A stretch of 64,000 nt of DNA from Mariluticola halotolerans (GCF_021611515.1 NZ_CP090960.1:1798001-1862000); one strand, 5' to 3'. Positions 24,740-33,896 are shown, numbered from the stretch's first letter. Numbers and translations: made by a program. The notes: generated by a model not told the origin, from the letters alone.

Positions 24740-25554
24740 CCAGCCTCCAGCACCGCACTGAGAAATTGCTGTGTACGCTCTCGTTGCGGGTTGCCAAAAA
24801 TGACATCCGGGCTGCCCTGCTCTTCAATACTGCCCTGATAAAAGAAGCAGATCCGATCAGAGATTTCCTTGGCAAAGCCCATCTGGTGGGTGACCATGAG
24901 CATGGTCAGCTTGTATTCGGCGACAAGTTTGCGGATGACACTGGTCACCTCGCCGATCACTTCGGGATCAAGCGCGGAGGTGACTTCATCGAACAGCATG
25001 ATTTTCGGCCGCATGGCCAACGCCCGGGCAATGGCAACGCGTTGCTGCTGGCCGCCGGACAGGCGCGAGGGATGCTGGTCGACCTTGTCCTCAAGCCCCA
25101 CAAGACCCAGCAGTTCGATGGACCGGTCGCGCGCCTCGTCTTTCGATAGACCGAGCACGTGCACCGGCGCTTCCATGCAGTTTTCAAGCGCGGTCATATG
25201 CGGGAACAGGTTGAAGTGCTGGAAGCACATGCCAATGTTCGAACGCATCCTTTGTACGTGCTTGCGATTGGCCGGCACCAGTTTGCCATCGCGTTCCATA
25301 TGGGTCAGCGGTTCGCCATCCACATAGATGACGCCACCATTGATGGTCTCCAGCGTCATCAGCATGCGCAGAACGGTGGTCTTGCCGGAACCGGATGGGC
25401 CGATGACGGTCACCATTTCCCCTGCGTCCACATCGAGATCAAGCGCATCGAGCACCACCAGATCGCCATAGCGCTTGGTCACATTCATGAACCGCACCAT
25501 GGGAATTTTGTCACCGGTCAGGCGCAGCGGATATTTTGAAAGATCTTCTGTCAT
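24736..25554 (-). CDS. ehuA: Ectoine/hydroxyectoine ABC transporter ATPase
   Basis: A 272-residue polar amino acid-type ATPase with Walker A GPSGSGKTT, signature LSGGQQQRVAIARAL, Walker B MLFDEVTSALDPE and H-loop VTHQMGFAKEISD. It energises import by EhuBCD. It is embedded between ehuD and eutB with four-base overlaps on both sides, so all three are translationally coupled. Confidence 0.92.
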   Translation of the reverse strand: MTEDLSKYPLRLTGDKIPMVRFMNVTKRYGDLVVLDALDLDVDAGEMVTVIGPSGSGKTTVLRMLMTLETINGGVIYVDGEPLTHMERDGKLVPANRKHVQRMRSNIGMCFQHFNLFPHMTALENCMEAPVHVLGLSKDEARDRSIELLGLVGLEDKVDQHPSRLSGGQQQRVAIARALAMRPKIMLFDEVTSALDPEVIGEVTSVIRKLVAEYKLTMLMVTHQMGFAKEISDRICFFYQGSIEEQGSPDVIFGNPQRERTQQFLSAVLEAG

Positions 25555-26222
25555 TTGCTCATTCCGAGTTTCTGGCGGACCCAGGATTCAAAATTGCGGA
25601 TCAGGGCGGCGGTGGGCAGGGAGATGAGCAGGAAGATAATGCCCACCATGGTATAGGGTTCGAGGAAGCGATAACTCTCGGAACCAATCGCATTGGCCGT
25701 GTGCATCAATTCCGCCACGCCGATCACCGAAAGCATGGGCGTGTCCTTGAAAATCCCCACCAGATAATTGCCCATGCCGGCCAGCGAAGGCGGCAGGGCC
25801 TGGGGAATGATAATGCGGCGATAGGTATGGGCCATGCTCAGATTGAGCGCGGTTGCCGCCTCCCATTGCCCTTTCGGCACGCTATCGAGACCGCCACGGT
25901 AAACTTCGGACAAATAGGCTGCATAGTGCAGGCCAATGGCGATCATACCCGCGGTCCAGGGCGACAGGCGAATGCCGAATTGCGGTCCGACGTAGAAAAC
26001 AAAGAATATCTGCAACACCAGCGGGGTGGAACGGATGAACTCCACCAGCTCGCGCATGACAAAGGTCAAAGGCTTGATCGGCGTGCGCTGCGCCAGCGCC
26101 AGCACGAGGCCCAGTACAATGGCGATCCCGTAGCCAATGCCCGCCGCCATCAGCGTATTGCCGGTGGCCACAAGCATTTTGGGCAGGATCTCCCAGACGA
26201 AACTCCAGCGCCAGTCAAACAT
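25551..26222 (-). CDS. ehuD: Ectoine/hydroxyectoine ABC transporter permease
   Basis: A 223-residue HisM/GlnP-type permease with about five membrane helices and the EAA-like loop SVPKGQWEAATALNLSMAHTYRRIIIPQAL. It pairs with EhuC to form the channel. Its start is one base from the ehuC stop. Confidence 0.92.
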   Translation of the reverse strand: MFDWRWSFVWEILPKMLVATGNTLMAAGIGYGIAIVLGLVLALAQRTPIKPLTFVMRELVEFIRSTPLVLQIFFVFYVGPQFGIRLSPWTAGMIAIGLHYAAYLSEVYRGGLDSVPKGQWEAATALNLSMAHTYRRIIIPQALPPSLAGMGNYLVGIFKDTPMLSVIGVAELMHTANAIGSESYRFLEPYTMVGIIFLLISLPTAALIRNFESWVRQKLGMSK

Positions 26223-26223
26223 G

Positions 26224-26889
26224 TCAGGCCCTTCCCATTCTGCGCGCCATGAAGCGTTCGAGCCAGCGCATGGACGGCGTCAGGATAAAGCGCGCCAGAA
26301 TGTAGTAGATGATGAGCGCGGTGCCGAAAGCCTCGGCGGACTGGAAGGTCAGCCCGTTGATCTGCTTGGCCTCGAACATCAGGTCGGCGACAGCAATCAG
26401 CGAGACAAGGGCGGTGCCCTTGAGCAATTCGATCAGCAGATTACCCCAGGGCGGCAGCATGATGACGAGTGCCTGCGGCAGGATGATGCGCAGCATGCGC
26501 TTGGCCGGTGTCATGTTCAGCGCTTGAGCGGCTTCCCACTGCCCCTTGGGCACGGCAAGAATAGCCCCGCGCACCAGCTCGGCCCCATAGGCGCCAAGGT
26601 TCATGCCGACCGCCACAAAACCGGCGGTGAACTTTTCAAAGGAAATACCGAATAGCGGTAGCACGAAAAAGATCCAGTAAAGCTGGACCAGCAAAGAGGT
26701 GCCACGGAAAATTTCGATGTAAACCATGGAAACGCCAGAGACCACCTTGTTGCGCGACATGCGCATAAGACCGGCGGAAAGGGCGAGAACAATGGCGAGA
26801 ATGGCGGACAGCACGGTCTGAAGGATCGTGACTATCGTACCGTCTATAAAGCGTGGGCCGTATTGCCCGAGGAATTCAAGATAGCTCAT
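26224..26889 (-). CDS. ehuC: Ectoine/hydroxyectoine ABC transporter permease
   Basis: A 221-residue HisQ/GlnP-type permease with helices at the N-terminus (TVLSAILAIVLALSAGLM) and the cytoplasmic loop AVPKGQWEAAQALNMTPAKRMLRIILPQAL. It lies 86 bp after ehuB, with a stem-loop in between. Confidence 0.92.
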   Translation of the reverse strand: MSYLEFLGQYGPRFIDGTIVTILQTVLSAILAIVLALSAGLMRMSRNKVVSGVSMVYIEIFRGTSLLVQLYWIFFVLPLFGISFEKFTAGFVAVGMNLGAYGAELVRGAILAVPKGQWEAAQALNMTPAKRMLRIILPQALVIMLPPWGNLLIELLKGTALVSLIAVADLMFEAKQINGLTFQSAEAFGTALIIYYILARFILTPSMRWLERFMARRMGRA

Positions 26890-26933
26890 GCCGTGTCCCC
26901 CGGCGTGTTACGACTGGCGCCCATCTGAATTGA

Positions 26934-26958
26934 CCGGCAGGGATTATGCCCCTGCCGG
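26934..26958 (-). repeat. Perfect 9-bp hairpin between ehuB and ehuC
   Basis: CCGGCAGGG pairs exactly with CCCTGCCGG around a 7-base loop, just after the ehuB stop and without a T-tract. Such stem-loops after binding-protein genes commonly protect the upstream message from 3-prime exonucleases. Confidence 0.65.
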
Positions 26959-26975
26959 CCGAAAAGTCCCAGGGA

Positions 26976-27824
26976 TTAGCGGTTAGCGCAAACCCATTCG
27001 GTAGTACGGTCACCCGGAAGGGTGCTTTCGTCGTAGCCGTACTCGGCGACTGTCGCGAGCATTTCATCGGAGCCAAGGTATTCGGCCTGGGCTGCGTTGA
27101 ACTTGTCGAGGAAATCCTGATCGGCATCGCGGAAGCCGATACCAGCCCAGTTGAAAGTGTCTTCCGGCATTGCATTGGCGTCGGAAACATCAACTGCGCC
27201 ATCGGAGCTGACAGCCAGCTGCTTGACGGTGAAATATGTACCGGCACCCGCATCAGCGCGGCCAGCTTTGACGGCAGCGAGGATTTCGGTGGGGCCAGGC
27301 ACCTGCATGATCTTGTCTTCCGGCACACCGGCGGCCTTGGCCGCTTCGATGTTGGAATAACCAGCGCCGGTCACCATCATGGCGTCGGCATTCTTGATGT
27401 CTTCGTAATTGCCCAGATTTTTGGGGTTACCGGCAGCAACAATGAAGCCATCACCGATTTTGGCCATCGGCTCGGAGAAAGCGATGTTCTCGCAGCGGCT
27501 TTCCAGAATGTTCATGCCGCCGGTGATGATGTCAAAACGGTTCGCCTTGAGACCGGGAATAAGCCCGCCCCATTCGGTGTTGACCGGCTCGATATTGTCA
27601 TAGCCCATCTTGGCCAGCACAGCGATTGTGTAGGCGTTCACGAAACCTTTGGGGTCACCATTTTCGCCGGGATAGGCGAAAGGAATTTCATTGGCAAAGC
27701 CGATGCGGATGGCCTCACCATTCTCGATACGATCCATGAGGGGGCCCGCTTTTGCCGCAACGGCACCCAGCGCAACGGCGATGGCACCTGCTGCAATCGC
27801 GACCTTGAAAAAAGACTGTCCCAT
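26976..27824 (-). CDS. ehuB: Ectoine/hydroxyectoine substrate-binding protein
   Basis: A 282-residue family-3 solute-binding protein with a signal peptide (residues 1-26, ending AAKAG). It shares the EhuB-like pattern IRIGFANEIPFAY, GLIPGLKANRFDIITGGMNI, RCENIAFSEPMAKIG and GNPKNLGNYEDI. EhuB binds ectoine and hydroxyectoine through aromatic residues in the periplasm. The start at 27824 has AAGGAGAA; the frame is open further upstream but there it covers the operator region. It is the first gene of the nine-gene catabolic operon. Confidence 0.93.
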   Translation of the reverse strand: MGQSFFKVAIAAGAIAVALGAVAAKAGPLMDRIENGEAIRIGFANEIPFAYPGENGDPKGFVNAYTIAVLAKMGYDNIEPVNTEWGGLIPGLKANRFDIITGGMNILESRCENIAFSEPMAKIGDGFIVAAGNPKNLGNYEDIKNADAMMVTGAGYSNIEAAKAAGVPEDKIMQVPGPTEILAAVKAGRADAGAGTYFTVKQLAVSSDGAVDVSDANAMPEDTFNWAGIGFRDADQDFLDKFNAAQAEYLGSDEMLATVAEYGYDESTLPGDRTTEWVCANR

Positions 27825-27849
27825 TAATGTTCTCCTTCGTTTTCCCTGT

Positions 27850-27863
27850 TGTTGTGTACAACA
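27850..27863. promoter_or_regulatory. Candidate GntR operator, ehuB side
   Basis: TGTTGT-GT-ACAACA is palindromic with a 2-bp spacer and fits the GT-Nx-AC pattern of GntR-family sites. It lies 26 bp upstream of the ehuB start and shares the core TGTGTACA with the site at 27935-27944. Confidence 0.6.
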
Positions 27864-27934
27864 TCGCACGATTTCAACCTGAGTCAATGCGAAAGCCGAT
27901 ATTTCGCTTGGAACTTTCCCATATTTCCTCCTAG

Positions 27935-27944
27935 ATGTGTACAT
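27935..27944. promoter_or_regulatory. Candidate GntR operator, doeA side
   Basis: ATGT-GT-ACAT repeats the core TGTGTACA of the site at 27850-27863 and lies 28 bp before the doeA start. Two sites in the divergent region suggest a single regulator of both catabolic arms, most simply the GntR gene downstream of doeB. Confidence 0.55.
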
Positions 27945-27972
27945 ATAGACATCCTGGCAGGAGTTTCTGGAG

Positions 27973-29169
27973 ATGGGTCACAGCAATCGGATTGAACAGT
28001 TCCAGTTCACTGATGCGGAATATGAACGGCGTCTGAGCAAGGTGCGTGCAGCCATGACTGCCGCCGAAATTGACGTGCTTTTTGTCGAGGACCCTTCGAA
28101 CATGGCATGGCTGACCGGCTATAATGGCTGGTCATTCTATGTGCATCAGGGGGTTCTGGTTTTTCACGATGCCGACCCGGTGTGGTGGGGCCGTGCCCAG
28201 GATGCCAATGGGGCCTTGCGCACCGTCTGGATGGATGATGACCGGATCTCCTGGTATCCAGACCATTACGTGCAATCGAGCGCCTGCCACCCAATGGAAC
28301 TGCTCGCCGCCTCCTTGCGTGATCGCGGTTATGGCAACAAGCGTGTCGGCGTTGAAATGGAGAACTACTATTTCACCGCCAAGGCCTTCCTGACCTTGCA
28401 AAGCGAGATGCCCGACGCGTTTTTTGTCGATGCCACCTCGCTGGTCAATTGGCAGCGCGGGGTCAAATCCGACGAAGAGCTGAGCCATATGCGCAAGGCT
28501 GCCCGCATTTCCGAAAAGATCATTGATGGCATTTACGAGCGGGTTGAACCGGGCGTCCGCAAAAGCGAGATCGTGGCACAGATCTATCATGATGCGTTAC
28601 GCGGGGTTGGCGAGGACTGGGGTGATTACCCAGCGATTGTGCCACTTCTGCCCAGCGGCTCGGATGCGGCCGCCTCGCATCTGACATGGGACGGACGCGT
28701 GTTTGAAAAGGACATGGGCACGTTCTTTGAAATTTCCGGCTGTTACCGCCGCTATCATGTGCCCTTCTGCCGTACGGTCTATCTCGGCCAGCCACCGCAA
28801 CACATGATCGACGCGGAAAAGGCCTTGATTGAAGGGCTGGCGGCGGGGCTTGAAGCGGCTGTTGCGGGCAATACGGCAGCGGATATCGCCCGGGCGCTCG
28901 AGGCCAGCCTTCTGACCGCGGGGATTGAGCGCAATGCGCGGGCCGGTTATCCGATCGGGTTGTCCTATCCACCCGATTGGGGCGAGCGCACCATTTCCAT
29001 CCGCTCAGATGACAATACGGTTCTGGAACCGGGCATGACGTTTCATTTCATGCCGGGGCTTTGGATGACGGATTGGGGGCTTGAGATTACCGAAAGCATC
29101 CTGATCAAGGACAAGGGGCCGGCGGAATGCTTTTGCGACCGCCCCCGCGAAATATTTATCAAGAAGTAG
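27973..29169 (+). CDS. doeA: Ectoine hydrolase (M24 family)
   Basis: A 398-residue protein of the Xaa-Pro aminopeptidase fold (M24). In ectoine loci DoeA, also called EutD, opens the ectoine ring to give N-acetyl-diaminobutyrate. The N-terminal domain has LSKVRAAMTAAEIDVLFVEDPSNMAWLTGYNGWSF-type sequence; the C-terminal pita-bread domain includes SGSDAASHLTW-like and EPGMTFHFMPGLW segments. AGGAG lies upstream. It starts the plus-strand arm divergent from ehuB and is followed 14 bp later by doeB. Confidence 0.94.
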   Translation: MGHSNRIEQFQFTDAEYERRLSKVRAAMTAAEIDVLFVEDPSNMAWLTGYNGWSFYVHQGVLVFHDADPVWWGRAQDANGALRTVWMDDDRISWYPDHYVQSSACHPMELLAASLRDRGYGNKRVGVEMENYYFTAKAFLTLQSEMPDAFFVDATSLVNWQRGVKSDEELSHMRKAARISEKIIDGIYERVEPGVRKSEIVAQIYHDALRGVGEDWGDYPAIVPLLPSGSDAAASHLTWDGRVFEKDMGTFFEISGCYRRYHVPFCRTVYLGQPPQHMIDAEKALIEGLAAGLEAAVAGNTAADIARALEASLLTAGIERNARAGYPIGLSYPPDWGERTISIRSDDNTVLEPGMTFHFMPGLWMTDWGLEITESILIKDKGPAECFCDRPREIFIKK

Positions 29170-29183
29170 AGTTGAGGGAAGTT

Positions 29184-30344
29184 ATGGCGCTGATCGATGA
29201 CACAAAGGCCATTCTGGCTGATCTTGTCGCCTTCCCAACCGTTTCGGCAGACAGCAATCTGGAATTGATCGCCTATGCGGCGGAACGGCTTTCCGCGTGC
29301 GATGCAAGCCTTCACGTCATGCGGGACGAAAGCGGGCACAAGGCCAATCTGTTTGCAACCATCGGCCCGCAGGTCGACGGAGGCATTGTCTTGTCCGGCC
29401 ATAGCGATGTGGTGCCGGCCCTCGCAGAGGAATGGCAATCGGACCCGTTTGTCCTGCGCGAGGCGGATGGCCGGCTTTATGGCCGGGGCACCTGTGACAT
29501 GAAGGGGTTTATTGCCGCAACGCTCGCCATGGCGCCCCGCTATGGAAAACTGGGGCTGAAGCGACCGATCCATTTTGCCTTCACCTATGATGAAGAAGTG
29601 GGGTGCCTTGGTGCGCAGCACCTGATCAATGACCTGACGTCGATGGGCATCAAACCCTCGGTTGCCATTATCGGCGAGCCGACGGAAATGCGCATCATTG
29701 AGGGTCATAAAGGGTGCTTTGAGTATACCACGCATTTCACTGGGCTGGAGGGGCATGGTTCACGCCCCGAACTGGGAGTTAATGCGGTTGAATATGCCGT
29801 GCGTTATGTGACGCGCATGATGCAGCTCGCCGCTGACGTCCAGAAAATGGCCCCGACGGACAGCCGGTTTGAGCCACCCTGGACCACGGTTCAGGTGGGA
29901 CAGATTTCGGGGGGAATGGCGCGCAACGTCATTCCGGGCCATTGCGCGGTTGAATGGGAAATGCGACCTGTCAGCAAGCGGGATGCTGACCATGTCAAAT
30001 CCGGCCTTCAAACCTATTGTGACGAAGTGCTTTTGCCTGCAATGCAACATGTCAGCCCCGAGGCGGGAATTCTCACCGAAACAATTGCCGAAGTCGCCGG
30101 GCTGGTGCCGGCCGATGCCAATGAAGCGCGCGCCATCGTCTCGGCTTTGACCGGACAGGACGATGCCGATCTGGTCGCCTTTGGCACCGAGGCGGGATTG
30201 TTCCAGTCGCTGGGCATGTCAGCGGTTATCTGCGGGCCTGGCTCGATTGCCCAGGCGCACAAGCCCGACGAATTCATCGCCATATCCGGGTTGCAAGACT
30301 GCCTCGACATGCTGACGGGGCTTGAAGAAAAGCTGTTGGCATGA
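29184..30344 (+). CDS. doeB: N-acetyl-L-2,4-diaminobutyrate deacetylase
   Basis: A 386-residue M20 metallopeptidase related to ArgE. DoeB, also called EutE, removes acetate from the product of DoeA, yielding diaminobutyrate. Di-zinc ligands are recognisable: H73 and D75 region (SGHSDVVPA), D105 (GRGTCDMKGF), E137/E138 (YDEEVG) and E165. The start at 29184 has GAGGG upstream; the longer frame would overlap doeA. Its stop overlaps the next start as ATGA. Confidence 0.94.
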   Translation: MALIDDTKAILADLVAFPTVSADSNLELIAYAAERLSACDASLHVMRDESGHKANLFATIGPQVDGGIVLSGHSDVVPALAEEWQSDPFVLREADGRLYGRGTCDMKGFIAATLAMAPRYGKLGLKRPIHFAFTYDEEVGCLGAQHLINDLTSMGIKPSVAIIGEPTEMRIIEGHKGCFEYTTHFTGLEGHGSRPELGVNAVEYAVRYVTRMMQLAADVQKMAPTDSRFEPPWTTVQVGQISGGMARNVIPGHCAVEWEMRPVSKRDADHVKSGLQTYCDEVLLPAMQHVSPEAGILTETIAEVAGLVPADANEARAIVSALTGQDDADLVAFGTEAGLFQSLGMSAVICGPGSIAQAHKPDEFIAISGLQDCLDMLTGLEEKLLA

Positions 30345-31075
30345 AGAAACCGGTGAAACTGCCAAAGCCGCCCGCCGCACAGCGCACCGAAGTGCGCACC
30401 AGCATTGCGCGCGAACGTTTCATGCGGCTGTCCTATACGTTGCGGGACCGGATTTGTATGCTCGACTATCCACCGGGCAAGTGCCTCAGCGAGGAGACGC
30501 TGGCCGCCGAATTCGGCGTCAGCCGCACGCCGTTGCGGCGGGCCTTGGGCTGGCTGGAATCGCAGGGGCTTTTAACCTCAGTGCAGGGTGTCGGCACAAT
30601 CGTCACCGATATCGAGATCGATTCCCTCGCTCAGGTTTATCAGCTGCGCATGGAACTGGACCAATTGCTGGGCACGCTCTCCCCGGTGCCGCCGACAACT
30701 GAGACCATCGGCCAGTTCCAGCAATTGTTCGAGCGCAGTTGCGCCCTGGTTTTCGCGCCCGATGCGCGGGGATTTGGCCGGCTGAATATCGACTTCTTTC
30801 ACGCGCTCATGCGCCTGACCGATAACGAGCCCTTGCGGGATATTTCTGAACGCCTGTTCTATCAGGCCAGCCGCATCTGGCTGAAATCGCTGCCGCACAT
30901 GAACCTTGCCCATGAACTGGCGATTTTCTCACGCGAGATCGCTGACATCATGGCGGCTGTGGAGGTGGGGGATCTCTCGGCGGCGGGCCATATCAGGCGC
31001 TCGCATATTTCCATGGGGTTCATCCGGCTGAAAAAACACCGGGACATGGAATTTCAAAAGCCGCTGACCACATAA
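30341..31075 (+). CDS. GntR family regulator (FCD), candidate controller of ectoine catabolism
   Basis: The 244-residue protein has a GntR helix-turn-helix (ISLS-like LSEETLAAEFGVSRTPLRRALGWLE, about residues 48-72) and an FCD C-terminal domain. It is translationally coupled to doeB. In most alphaproteobacteria ectoine catabolism is run by EnuR, a MocR-type GntR protein with an aminotransferase domain; none is present in this locus, and this shorter FCD type takes its place. The TGTGTACA sites between ehuB and doeA fit a GntR target. Its ligand, possibly an acetyl-diaminobutyrate, is unknown. Confidence 0.88.
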   Translation: MKKPVKLPKPPAAQRTEVRTSIARERFMRLSYTLRDRICMLDYPPGKCLSEETLAAEFGVSRTPLRRALGWLESQGLLTSVQGVGTIVTDIEIDSLAQVYQLRMELDQLLGTLSPVPPTTETIGQFQQLFERSCALVFAPDARGFGRLNIDFFHALMRLTDNEPLRDISERLFYQASRIWLKSLPHMNLAHELAIFSREIADIMAAVEVGDLSAAGHIRRSHISMGFIRLKKHRDMEFQKPLTT

Positions 31076-31078
31076 AGC

Positions 31079-31112
31079 GGCAGGCGAACCGGCATCAACC
31101 GGAGCGCGTGCC
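31079..31112. terminator. Imperfect hairpin between convergent gntR and M24 peptidase genes
   Basis: Two 14-base arms flanking CATCAA pair at 11 of 14 positions. It lies four bases after the gntR stop and could end both convergent transcripts; no clear T-tract is present. Confidence 0.4.
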
Positions 31113-31143
31113 ACCTTCTTGCAAAACTGTATTCGACGCAGCG

Positions 31144-32241
31144 CTATACGGCGATAGCCGTGCGCGGCAGTTCCGAGAAAATCTCCGGACCATCTTCGCG
31201 CAGGATGACGATTTCTTCCAGCCGCAGGCCGAATTGTCCGGCCAGATAAATGCCCGGCTCAATGGAAAACACCATGCCCGGCTCCAGAACGGTTTCAGCG
31301 CTGGCCGTGATATAGGGCGGCTCGTGAATATCGATGCCAAGACCATGGCCGGTGCGGTGCACAAATTTGTCGCCATATCCGGCTTTCGTAATCACATCAC
31401 GGGCGGCCTTGTCGACCTGCTTCGCCTTGACGCCCGGGCGCGCAGCCTCCAGCGCCGCGCCGACTGCTGCCTCAAGAACGGCATGCACTTCGGCAAAGTT
31501 TTCAGGCTCGGTGCCGCAATAGCCGACACGGGTCATGTCGCTGGGATAGCCGCCAATCCGGCAGCCGGTGTCGATCAACACAGCGTCGCCAGCCTTCAGC
31601 TTTGTTGTTCCCGTGTGATGGTGCGGAAACGCGCCATTGCCGCCAAAGCATACGCTGGTGAATTCCTGGACGGCGCCGTTGGCCTTATAGAATTCTACGA
31701 TCACATTGGCGATTTCGATCTCGGTGACGCCGGGCTTGAGCGCCGCAAAACCGGTTTCCATCGCCCGGTCATTGAGCAGTGCACAGGCCTTGAGGGCCTT
31801 GTATTCAGCGTCGTCTTTCAAGGCCCGCAGATGGCCGATTGTATCATTTGTGAAACGGCGGCTTGCGCCGGGCAGTGCATCGAGCAGCAGCAGCGCGAAA
31901 TCGGCGCGCATGGTCTCGTCGAGAACGACACTTGGCGCGTCGCGGTCAATATTGGTGGCATCAAGCAGGGCCTTGAGCGCTACGTCGGGGCCATCGGCAT
32001 CGGACCATGGGAAAAATGGCAGGTCGGTGTGCTGGCGGGCGCTATCAACATTGAGCGCGGGCATCAGAAAACCGGCATAGGTCTGGCTGACCAGCAGCAT
32101 CACGGGGCGCTCGTCGCCATGGGGAGACAGGTCGGCCAGCCACTGCATGTGGCTTGATGGGCCGATGGCAATCAGGTCCGTTTTGGTTTCGGCCATCAGT
32201 GCCTGCAGATTGGTCATGCGTTTTGTCAGGATATTCGACAT
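31144..32241 (-). CDS. M24 family metallopeptidase, Xaa-Pro dipeptidase/aminopeptidase-like
   Basis: A 365-residue creatinase/prolidase-fold enzyme. Metal-site segments are visible: DAVLIDTGCRIGGYPSDMTR (two aspartates), HRTGHGLGIDIHEPP (histidine), SIEPGIY (glutamate) and LRLEEIV (glutamate). The start at 32241 follows GGGGACACC; the open frame upstream reads through a terminator hairpin. It lies directly after a peptide-type binding protein gene, so it may cleave the imported peptide or a related amide. It is not doeA, which is encoded separately at 27973. Confidence 0.88.
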   Translation of the reverse strand: MSNILTKRMTNLQALMAETKTDLIAIGPSSHMQWLADLSPHGDERPVMLLVSQTYAGFLMPALNVDSARQHTDLPFFPWSDADGPDVALKALLDATNIDRDAPSVVLDETMRADFALLLLDALPGASRRFTNDTIGHLRALKDDAEYKALKACALLNDRAMETGFAALKPGVTEIEIANVIVEFYKANGAVQEFTSVCFGGNGAFPHHHTGTTKLKAGDAVLIDTGCRIGGYPSDMTRVGYCGTEPENFAEVHAVLEAAVGAALEAARPGVKAKQVDKAARDVITKAGYGDKFVHRTGHGLGIDIHEPPYITASAETVLEPGMVFSIEPGIYLAGQFGLRLEEIVILREDGPEIFSELPRTAIAV

Positions 32242-32260
32242 TTTGGTGTCCCCGAGGGTG

Positions 32261-32292
32261 AAAACAAAAACCGGGCCGCCGCAGCGGCCCGG
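32261..32292 (-). terminator. Strong intrinsic terminator after the binding-protein gene
   Basis: On the minus strand CCGGGCCGC pairs perfectly with GCGGCCCGG around TGCG, followed by TTTTTGTTTT. It lies 20 bp before the M24 peptidase start in the same direction, so that gene depends on read-through or a buried promoter. Confidence 0.85.
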
Positions 32293-32312
32293 CATAATCG
32301 ATGCGTCAGGTC

Positions 32313-33896
32313 TTACTTGGAGACCAGACGGTAATAAACGAAGTCGGATGTCGCGCCATTGACATAGCCGTTCACATTCGGAGCCATCGCGACTTCATAA
32401 GCGGCCTGGAACATGATGACGATCGGCGAATTTTCCTGCACTTTTTTCTGCAGGTCGACATACATCTCGTTGCGCTTTGCCTGATCAGCTTCAGCGAGCG
32501 CTGCGGTGACTTCCTTGTTCATGTCATCCGGCACAGCCCAGGCATTCCGCCATGTGGTGGTCGCCTGGTAGTTTTCGTCCGAATTGTCCGAATTGTAGGC
32601 GAAAGCCTTGGCGTTGGAATGCGGATCCATGAAATCAGGACCCCAATACAACAGCATGGCTTCGTGGGTACGCTCACGATATTTGGTGATGACCTGCGCG
32701 CCCGTGCCCGGAATGATGTCGAAATTGATGCCCGCTTCGGCAAAACCTGCCTGCAGCGATTGCGCCATATCGGTAAACGGGGTGGCGTTGATCACGTCGA
32801 GGGTCACATTGATCGGTGTTTCGATACCGGCATCGGCGAGGATCTGCTTGGCCTTTTCCACGTCATAGGTATAGGGGGTTTCGTCATAGGAACCGGGGAA
32901 ACCCTTTGGCCAGAATGCCTGATGCACTTCCATCTGGCCTTTGAGGAAACTGTCGGTCATGCCCTTGTAGTTGACGAGGTAACGGGCCGCTTCCCACACA
33001 GCTTCCGGCTGCAGGGCTTCGGTCTTCTGGTTGAACGAGAGGAAATGCACAGCGGCCTGCGGGAAGGTTTCAACCTTCACATCGCCCTCAAGCCCGGCAA
33101 TCTGGTCCGGGGTCAGGTTCTTGGCCATATCGACGTCGCCGGACTGCAGCAGCAATTGCTGGGTTGCCGCTTCCGCCACGTGACGCACGATAACCGAATT
33201 CACCTTGGGCGCGCCCTTGAAGTAATCAGGGTTGGCATTGAGGCGGATGATTTCAGCCGGACGGTAGCCTGCCAGCTCGAAAGGACCGGAGCCGGCGGAA
33301 TTGGCATTAAGCCAGGCATTGCCCATGTCACCATCGGCTTCATGGCTCATCACGGTGACTTCATCAACGACCGAGGCCGGACGGGCCGCCAGCACGTTGA
33401 GCACGAAGGCAGACGAGAAATCGCCATCATATTTGATGGTGACGGTATTGCCTTCGGCGGTGACCATGTCGTCAACATTTTCAGGGGTCCAGCCAAGCTG
33501 GGTGAGAATGAAGGCGGGGGTCAGGTTGAGCTTGATCACGCGGGCGAGCGAGAAGACCACGTCTTCGGCACGCACGGGATTGCCGGAATGGAAGGTCACA
33601 CCATCACGCAGGGTGAAGGTGATGGTCTTGGCCGCATCATCGGCGGTCCATTCGGACGCCAGACCGGCGGAGAGAACCGAGGGGTCCTCGGCATCATACT
33701 GGACCAGACGGTCATAGACATTGGTGACGAGTTCACCGGAGGTGAATTCGTACGCCTGAGCGGGATCGATGGCGACGATGTCATCGATATTCTGGGCAAC
33801 GACCAAAACGTCGGCGGGCGTTTCAGCCAGCACAGCGACGGGGCTCATCGGCAAGGCGATGGCCGCCGCAAACAATGCGGCTCTTGCGAATTTCAT
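32313..33896 (-). CDS. ABC transporter substrate-binding protein, family 5
   Basis: A 527-residue periplasmic binding protein with a signal peptide (residues 1-24, ending VLAE) and family-5 features: VAQNIDDIVAIDPAQAYEF, LRDGVTFHSGNPVRAEDVVFSLARV and a C-terminal PIVIMFQAAYE segment. Its start codon shares one base with the stop of the regulator gene upstream (TGATG). Permeases and ATPases for this system are in the divergent plus-strand operon at 34717-38298. Substrate is unknown; an adjoining peptidase suggests a peptide. Confidence 0.92.
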   Translation of the reverse strand: MKFARAALFAAAIALPMSPVAVLAETPADVLVVAQNIDDIVAIDPAQAYEFTSGELVTNVYDRLVQYDAEDPSVLSAGLASEWTADDAAKTITFTLRDGVTFHSGNPVRAEDVVFSLARVIKLNLTPAFILTQLGWTPENVDDMVTAEGNTVTIKYDGDFSSAFVLNVLAARPASVVDEVTVMSHEADGDMGNAWLNANSAGSGPFELAGYRPAEIIRLNANPDYFKGAPKVNSVIVRHVAEAATQQLLLQSGDVDMAKNLTPDQIAGLEGDVKVETFPQAAVHFLSFNQKTEALQPEAVWEAARYLVNYKGMTDSFLKGQMEVHQAFWPKGFPGSYDETPYTYDVEKAKQILADAGIETPINVTLDVINATPFTDMAQSLQAGFAEAGINFDIIPGTGAQVITKYRERTHEAMLLYWGPDFMDPHSNAKAFAYNSDNSDENYQATTTWRNAWAVPDDMNKEVTAALAEADQAKRNEMYVDLQKKVQENSPIVIMFQAAYEVAMAPNVNGYVNGATSDFVYYRLVSK

